Shown: piece by piece, positions 58,486 through 64,000 of the stretch
Position numbering within the stretch: the stretch's first letter is position 1
Layout of the letters: each line of letters begins with the position of its first letter
Assembly (NCBI GenBank): GCA_019188255.1
Contig: JAETXT010000009.1
Coordinates: forward strand, 1,302,001 to 1,366,000
DNA: 64,000 bases
Origin: Verticillium longisporum
Lineage: Eukaryota > Ascomycota > Sordariomycetes > Glomerellales > Plectosphaerellaceae
Direction of reading: 5' to 3'
The notes under the pieces: model-generated
Databases searched by the model: none
Seen by the model: only the letters and a program-made list of their open reading frames with translations
Told to the model about the DNA's origin: nothing
Translations under genes and position numbers: made by a program

Positions 58486-61400
58486 GATGATAGATGTGCG
58501 GTGGATGTGCGGGCGAGAAGCCCGGTAGACCCGGAGTTGTCCGCCAGGCTGACCTGCGGTGGTCGCGGAAAGTCCCCGTGCGGGAAAAGACAAAGATGAA
58601 CGTTATCGAGATGCCAGGATGGATAGTGTCGGAGGGTCGGTCGAGTGTGTGTACGGCTGTTGTAAAGGGGCTGCGTGAGAGGGAGGTCTTTTGTCGAGAC
58701 CTCAGAAAGAAATGGAGCTGTTTGTTGTCTTCTGTTCCCTGCTGCCTCAGGGGGGTGTTGTTCACAGCGGCGAAAGGAACGACGGAGGACGAGCCAGCGA
58801 CCGTGAAGGGGAGACGCGAATTCGTTTGTCTTGGTCTCGTCGCGGCTGTTGACGTTCAGTGAAGTACCCGGCGTCAAGGGTGATTTGTGTAGAAGGAGGG
58901 GAGGGAGGGGAAAGGGTAATGGCAACGAACAGACGTGAAGGAGGGAAGGAACTATTTTGGCTGAAGGGGCGGCGCGGGAACTCGAAGTGGATGACCGACT
59001 AGGTAGGCTGGCTGGGCTAGGATTGGGATGAGTGATGGGTGGTATGGGTCTCCTTCTCTCTCACTGTGTGCTTTGGCAAGGTAGGGGCATGGGATGGGAC
59101 GGGACTGACGGGCAGCACGGAGCAAGTGCAGGAGCAGGAGCAGGAGCAGGAGCAGGGAGGGCCAGACGGCGGTGCATTGGTGTTTGATGACAGAGGTAGT
59201 GACTTCCCTTTTCCCAGGTAAGCCAGATAAGCCAGGTGAGGAAAGTCAGCCAGCCAACGTCCCTCGCGCGCAGAGTGGAGAAAGCGCGACCTTCCCCCCT
59301 TCCTCGCTCCAGTCACCCGCCGTGTCTCCACCTCAACCTCTGGCTGGCACTCGTTTTCGTGATTGCCCAGCCCGCCAGTTGGTGGGTCCCGCGTTCGAGG
59401 GTGGAAGTAGGAGCATGGGAAGAAGGGGGGAGGTGCGAGGTGCCGCACAGTGGACAATTAGCAGGCGCGCAATCCTCACAGCCCATGCAGGGTGTGGATT
59501 ATTGCTCAGCGGCCCCAGGGACCGTGGACAGTGTCTCTAGCGGAGGCTTCGGGAGGGTTACGGGAACTTTCAGTGGACTACGACAACCCCTAGCAGCCGA
59601 CCCCGTGTAAATCGATTCTGGTGCTCGCGGGCACCGGATGGCCCGGAGACTAAGAAGACTCCGAAAGAGCCACTTCTCACAGGCTGCATCAAATCTTCGT
59701 CTCCTTCACGGTCATTGGTAATCCGCAGCCATGGATCTTTGTATTGTCCCGCGCAACTCAGTAGTGTCGTCTTTTCGTCGGCCTTCATCGCTGCTGAAGA
59801 CTCCGGCGCCCCCGTCAAAGTTCTTACTCTGTTGTCTCGAGAATCAACCAGGGTCCAAAGAAAAATGCCAACGAGGAGGAAGAATTGGGCGCTTCCACAG
59901 CTTCCACGTAGACACCTCCGCCTTCTCAGCCCTGTTGATCTTAGCTGCAACCGGCGTCTGGATGGGTGGTCATCAGAGTTCATTGGACGTTTCGCACTTG
60001 GGTGGTTGACACCATGTTGAGATCGCCTTGGAATAAGCTCATCCGTCCCAACCTTAGCCACCTTCCTTCCACCGCCTACGTATGAACCCCTTTGCACGAA
60101 CATTCGGTATCAACCGAAGATGGGTACCATTTGAGGGGAAGACAGGTTCCGTCAGGCTCCACGGCAGCAGAGGCACAGGCCACGCGCACGCGTCGAGTCG
60201 GGGAGAGCAATTTCGTTTTATTTTTCTTCGGGCAATTCGGGCACTTCCAGGTTTCTCAAGGTAAGCACATCGAAAATTCGGTGCAGTCCAGGGCCCACGA
60301 AATGGCGTCGGCCTGCTTTAAACGAGGATAGGCAATGGCGGGCGGCATACGGAGCCCGAGTCCTCCACCTTATGCGCGCCTTGGTTTGCATGGGAAATAG
60401 AACGGCCCCGAGTAAAAAACCCACCAAATCCCCGACGCCGAAAGTCCGCACACGCACTCCTCACCCACCTGCGGCCACATGCTTGGCGGTACTGTCGGTC
60501 TGCCTCGTCTAACTGTTGTCTTCCTTGACTGGAACCGGCTAGAGCAATGGCCATTTAAGGGGACATGGCACCAAGCTTTTTCACAGCCCTGGCGCCATGA
60601 CCATGGTTCTACAGTGCAACCGCGCAGAGAAACCATTCTCCCCCAGAGTCTTTCACATTCCTGCGTCGCCACAAGCAACATGGGCATCTTGTAAACTCAA
60701 ACAGGCTTGGGTCGTGATTCGCTCGCTATTTGACACGGCAAGGCCAGCAACCATGCGCTGGAATGGAGCAATGTCGTGACACGCTGGGCAGTAGGGGCTG
60801 GGCATGCTTGTTGAACTCGCTCTATTGCGTGGATGGGCTGGTGCTCAGCCAGGGGTTTCCCTTCATCCCTTTAATGCCCTAATCCAGCCTCAGTACTTTC
60901 GAATGTTCGACATCCAAGTACATGTAGCAGGAAGTAAATGTCGCCAATTGAATTAAAGGACATGGCGAACTGTACATCTTGATGCCTCTGTTTCACAGAC
61001 GTACCCGCCCTCCATCGTGTACTGACCTAGTGCAGTACCTGCTTATATGTGGATCAAAGGTCTTTAGGTAGGTAGGCGGTGATCATTTTATGTACTGAGG
61101 CCAAATCTGGGCACTCAAGGGATGCCTCACGTTCTATGACAAGCGATAGGGGGCATCAGCCACGCACCCTTGATGCGGGCGCCCGTGCAAGCGATTTGGA
61201 CCACGGTGTTCTTGATGAAAGCACCCATGACTCCCGCGATTAAAGTAACGTCGTCCACCACGTCACTCGCGCCGAATCATTGGAGCAGCAGAACCAGTCA
61301 CGTCAGTCCGATATAGATGTCCGCCGGTCCCGCCTCGACCGTTGCTCCTTGGGGGAGAGGAGGGGGGTTTTCCAAGGGTCTCCTGGGCTCCAGCGCCGAT

Positions 61401-63168
61401 CCGATCCGTCAGGTCCTATTAGTTTCCTCCCCGTGCCACCAAAAACAGCCACAGAACAGGCCGGTTCGCGCGGGTTCACAGCAAAGCTGCATTGCCTCTT
61501 TCATTGGCTCCGCCATGCGAAGTCCGAAGTACGCGGATAGTTGGTCATCACGTCGCGTGTTGCGGACCTGCGGTCAGTCGGCGCTCCTCCTCATGCTGCA
61601 TCTGGGGGCCGGAGGTGTCGCGCTATTCCGACCTGCCTACCTGAGGTAAAGGTAGGTGGGTGGCCACCTTGGCTTGCCTTCCATGACAGCGGGTTCAGGC
61701 GACAGAGAAAGCCAAACGTCCCCCCGCAACCGTTCCCCTCCCCTGTCTTTGGCCCCGAGTCGCCCTTCTCCCTCTGCCCTCGTCTGCAACAACTCCACAA
61801 TTTCTACTTCTCCTTTCTTTGACAATCATGGACTATGAGGTGCCGGTCAGTGGCGGCCATCTTGTCGTCCATTCCCGATCACTAGTGCGGCACGGAAGGG
61901 AATGGAAGAAGGGATGGTACACGAGTGCCCTAGGTCCTGGGTCCTGCCCTGTGTCTTCACCTGGCCCATCGCCTTGTATCCCTGTCAAACATGGCACTGG
62001 GATGTGACCTACCGGTAAGTACTCGCTCAATTGCCTGTCCACCTAAAACCGGATCCCCGAATCTGGCACTTGTTCCTTGAGAGCCGAAGGTCCCGGATCG
62101 TGAAAGGAGCAGCCGGAAAGCGATGCTTGTTCGCCTTTGCGACCGAACCACATTTCTCGTCTTGGCGAGATCCCTCGGGACCAGTCTTGTCCCCAAGGTT
62201 CTCCGTGGTCTACATGTACCCTGCCAGCGCCATCTCACGCCCACTGCAACGATGACTGCGCACATGCGTGATGAGCTTTATTATGCACACTCATTTGAAA
62301 GAGATGGGATCGTTGGGCGCCCCCAGGTCTGGGCACCCCCTGAATTAGAAAGGCAGATGCTGTGGTAGATCTCGCTTCCCTGGTCTGTTCCCCCTCTTCC
62401 CCTTCGCCAGGCGAGGCGGAGACTGGCGGTACAACCACTCACCGTGGCTGTCTGACGTCTTGGCATTTCGGTCGACATGAAAGCTGCGCAAACGCACCTC
62501 AAAAGTCGGACTGGTTGGACGAGCGAGAGAGAATAAACAGCCTGCCTGTCAGCTTGCGGTGTAGCGTGCGCCAGAAAGGCAGTTGGCCAAATCTGAGATG
62601 AGATGCAAAGTTAGGCGTCACACCGGCGCAGCTGCGCCACGCGGACGATGGTCCCCTGACAGGCAGCCGTGCAACATGAGCACCACTGTAAATTTTATGC
62701 TCGTGAAAGGCATAAGTTGCCCCTCGTGTGGTCCTGTGCGTCGCGGTTGTCGCGAGGCATCCCAAATGTTGGCGCTCATCAGGTCCCTAGGTATGGACAG
62801 ATGGATTCCAGGGGGGCGCCAGATGGCGGGGCAGGCCGATTACCTAAGCCAAGTGGGCGCTTCTTGGCGCTAAGCCTATTCCGCCGTAGACGCAGAAACG
62901 ACCCTGATAAGATAGGACCACAATTAAAGTGGTTGTCGCAGTGGTCTGGCTGACGCGATGCGCGCGTGTGCCTGGGGGGCTACCGCACCTGCAGTCAAAG
63001 ACCTCGCATCATCAAGGCATCAATAGACTGGTCACCTCGATCTCAAATCTCGAGTCTTCAGAATGTAGCGAGACGCCTTTCTTCGCCCGCTATTCGACTC
63101 ATCCAGCGAGTACTTGGCGCTGCCCATCGGGCTGCAGGCTGACGGGCGTCCCAACATAACCTCTCACC
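58486..63168. other. Gene-poor 4.7-kb divergent intergenic region
   Basis: Separates the flippase gene (-) from the PIP-box gene (+). The first part (58,486-59,000) is probably the flippase leader. Beyond that are a GGAGCA repeat, AGGTAGGTAGG-type motifs near 61,065 and 61,640, and no coding frame that I can support; an open minus-strand stretch at 59,570-60,103 has no recognisable domain. Confidence 0.45.
59129..59156. repeat. (GGAGCA)n hexanucleotide repeat
   Basis: About five tandem copies of GGAGCA, the same unit as the array at 21,355-21,406. Confidence 0.9.
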
Positions 63169-64000
63169 ATGTCTCACAAGCAGAGCAAGATCTCGGGCTT
63201 CTTCAAGACGGCACCTCGGCTGGCCAATGGTCAGACGGATCTCGGCGGTTCGCAATCAAGTCATTCTGACCAGAACCTTGGGTCTTCTGTGGAGGGCGTC
63301 CCAGCAAACGAAAAGCGCAAAGGAAGGAAGATTCTTGCCAAACCAACATCGCGAAAACCCCCACGACATCTTCAGGCACGCTCTGACAACGCACAGCGAC
63401 TGCCGACTCGGTCACGGTCGCGATCACCACCACCCACTGCCAGTTCTTCGTCTTCTTCTACTACTACTGCCGCCGCCGCTGCTGAGCTGTCTTTACCTGC
63501 CGCGCCTGCATCTGTACCACCTTCATCCATTCCAACATGCAAGGCTCCATCAGAAGCAGGGCTGAGCCAGACTAGCACGCCCAAGAGGATGACACACGAC
63601 TCGACGTCAATATTTTCCTCTCCGCTCGTGAGACGACCGTCTACGCCGGTCGTGATAGACCCTAAACAGTCCTTCGACCTTGGGTACGCGCCTCCAAGCC
63701 CCACGCGAACCTTGTTCGCCACAAGGATCAGTGACTCTGCCACCAGCAAACGAACAGCGGACTATGCGCTCCTCTCCCCCAAAAAAGACCGCCTCAAGTC
63801 CGCCAGGACCAGTCCTTCACGGGGCGAGCCATCCACGTTATCGGAAAGCGTTCTATCACTGCCAGACCTTCTGTCTTCGCCGTTATTAGCGGCGTCTTCG
63901 CCACCGTCATCTACAGCGATGACGAGGGAAGCGTTCAGCCGCGACTTGGAAATCAAGGGGTCGGATGACGAGGATGACGACTCATCCGACTGCTCCTTGC
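63169..64000 (+). CDS. PIP-box protein, 5' part (runs off the window)
   Basis: An uninterrupted frame from ATG 63,169 to the window edge, 277 codons without a stop, so the gene is truncated by the window. Residues 5-12, QSKISGFF, match the PCNA-interacting (PIP-box) consensus Q-x-x-[ILM]-x-x-[FY]-[FY], followed by the basic residue usual for strong binders. The rest is low-complexity and probably disordered: Arg/Ser-rich (RSRSRSPPP), polySer/Thr/Ala (about 88-105), several SP/TP sites (SSPLVRRPSTP, YAPPSPTRT, LLSPKKDR) that could be CDK targets, and an acidic cluster near the edge (GSDDEDDDSSD). This architecture suggests a DNA replication or repair factor. The catalytic or folded part would lie beyond 64,000, so the family cannot be named. 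Confidence 0.7.
   Translation, partial: MSHKQSKISGFFKTAPRLANGQTDLGGSQSSHSDQNLGSSVEGVPANEKRKGRKILAKPTSRKPPRHLQARSDNAQRLPTRSRSRSPPPTASSSSSSTTTAAAAAELSLPAAPASVPPSSIPTCKAPSEAGLSQTSTPKRMTHDSTSIFSSPLVRRPSTPVVIDPKQSFDLGYAPPSPTRTLFATRISDSATSKRTADYALLSPKKDRLKSARTSPSRGEPSTLSESVLSLPDLLSSPLLAASSPPSSTAMTREAFSRDLEIKGSDDEDDDSSDCSL

Noticed and set aside
21355..59156. GGAGCA arrays considered as CRISPR-like or telomere-like repeats
   Set aside because: Simple hexanucleotide microsatellites without spacers, and the unit is not a fungal telomere repeat.
59570..60103. 177-codon minus-strand frame with a hydrophobic segment (FFLLVGIFLWTLV)
   Set aside because: No recognised domain, basic low-complexity flanks and no supporting splice or promoter signals; not enough to call a gene.

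Overview
This window is nuclear DNA of a filamentous ascomycete, most likely a Sordariomycete of the Hypocreales type. The evidence is short introns of 50-105 bp with GTRNGT donors, CTAAC-like branch sites and YAG acceptors, a GC-rich coding strand, CT-rich leaders, and a gene set typical of that group. No transposon, tRNA, rRNA, CRISPR or secondary-metabolite cluster could be supported.

Layout. Positions 1-13,600 are almost gene-free, apart from a possible C-terminal exon at 236-466. They end in a chain of splice-like signals (9.4-10.4 kb) that may be the leader or first exon of the next gene. 13.6-17.0 kb carries a glutamine-rich developmental regulator of the MedA/Acon-3/Acr1/Ren1 type. 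18-19.2 kb (-) is a SAM-dependent methyltransferase-like protein, and 20.5-20.9 kb (-) a small stress-type protein. 22-24 kb is the ribosome quality-control release factor Vms1/ANKZF1. 24.1-29.3 kb is gene-poor. 29.4-31.5 kb is a GPI-anchored CFEM-like wall protein. 32.3-33.8 kb (-) is a broken member of a conserved fungal family. 34.5-36.2 kb (-) is an F-box-like protein, divergent from a secreted CREG-like protein (37.1-38.2 kb). 38.6-42.7 kb (-) is a large conserved protein of unknown role. 44.7-45.3 kb (-) is a Roadblock/LC7 protein, divergent from the pre-rRNA processing factor Ipi1 (45.7-46.8 kb). 48.2-50.3 kb is a Ded1-like DEAD-box helicase. 50.8-52.8 kb (-) is an Msc7-type aldehyde dehydrogenase. 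53.8-58.5 kb (-) is a Dnf1-type P4-ATPase lipid flippase. 58.5-63.2 kb is gene-poor. 63.2 kb to the end is the 5' part of a protein with an N-terminal PCNA-binding (PIP) motif.

The genes are mostly unlinked housekeeping functions: development, translation quality control, ribosome biogenesis, RNA helicase, lipid flipping and cell wall. They do not form an operon-like or clustered system. The most important technical point is that at least nine otherwise well-conserved reading frames need exactly one extra base, often in a C/G/A/T run, to be continuous. That pattern is best explained by under-called bases in the assembly. I found no convincing novel biological system. The most interesting biology is the unusually long, spliced 5' region and the 983-bp internal intron of the MedA-like gene.
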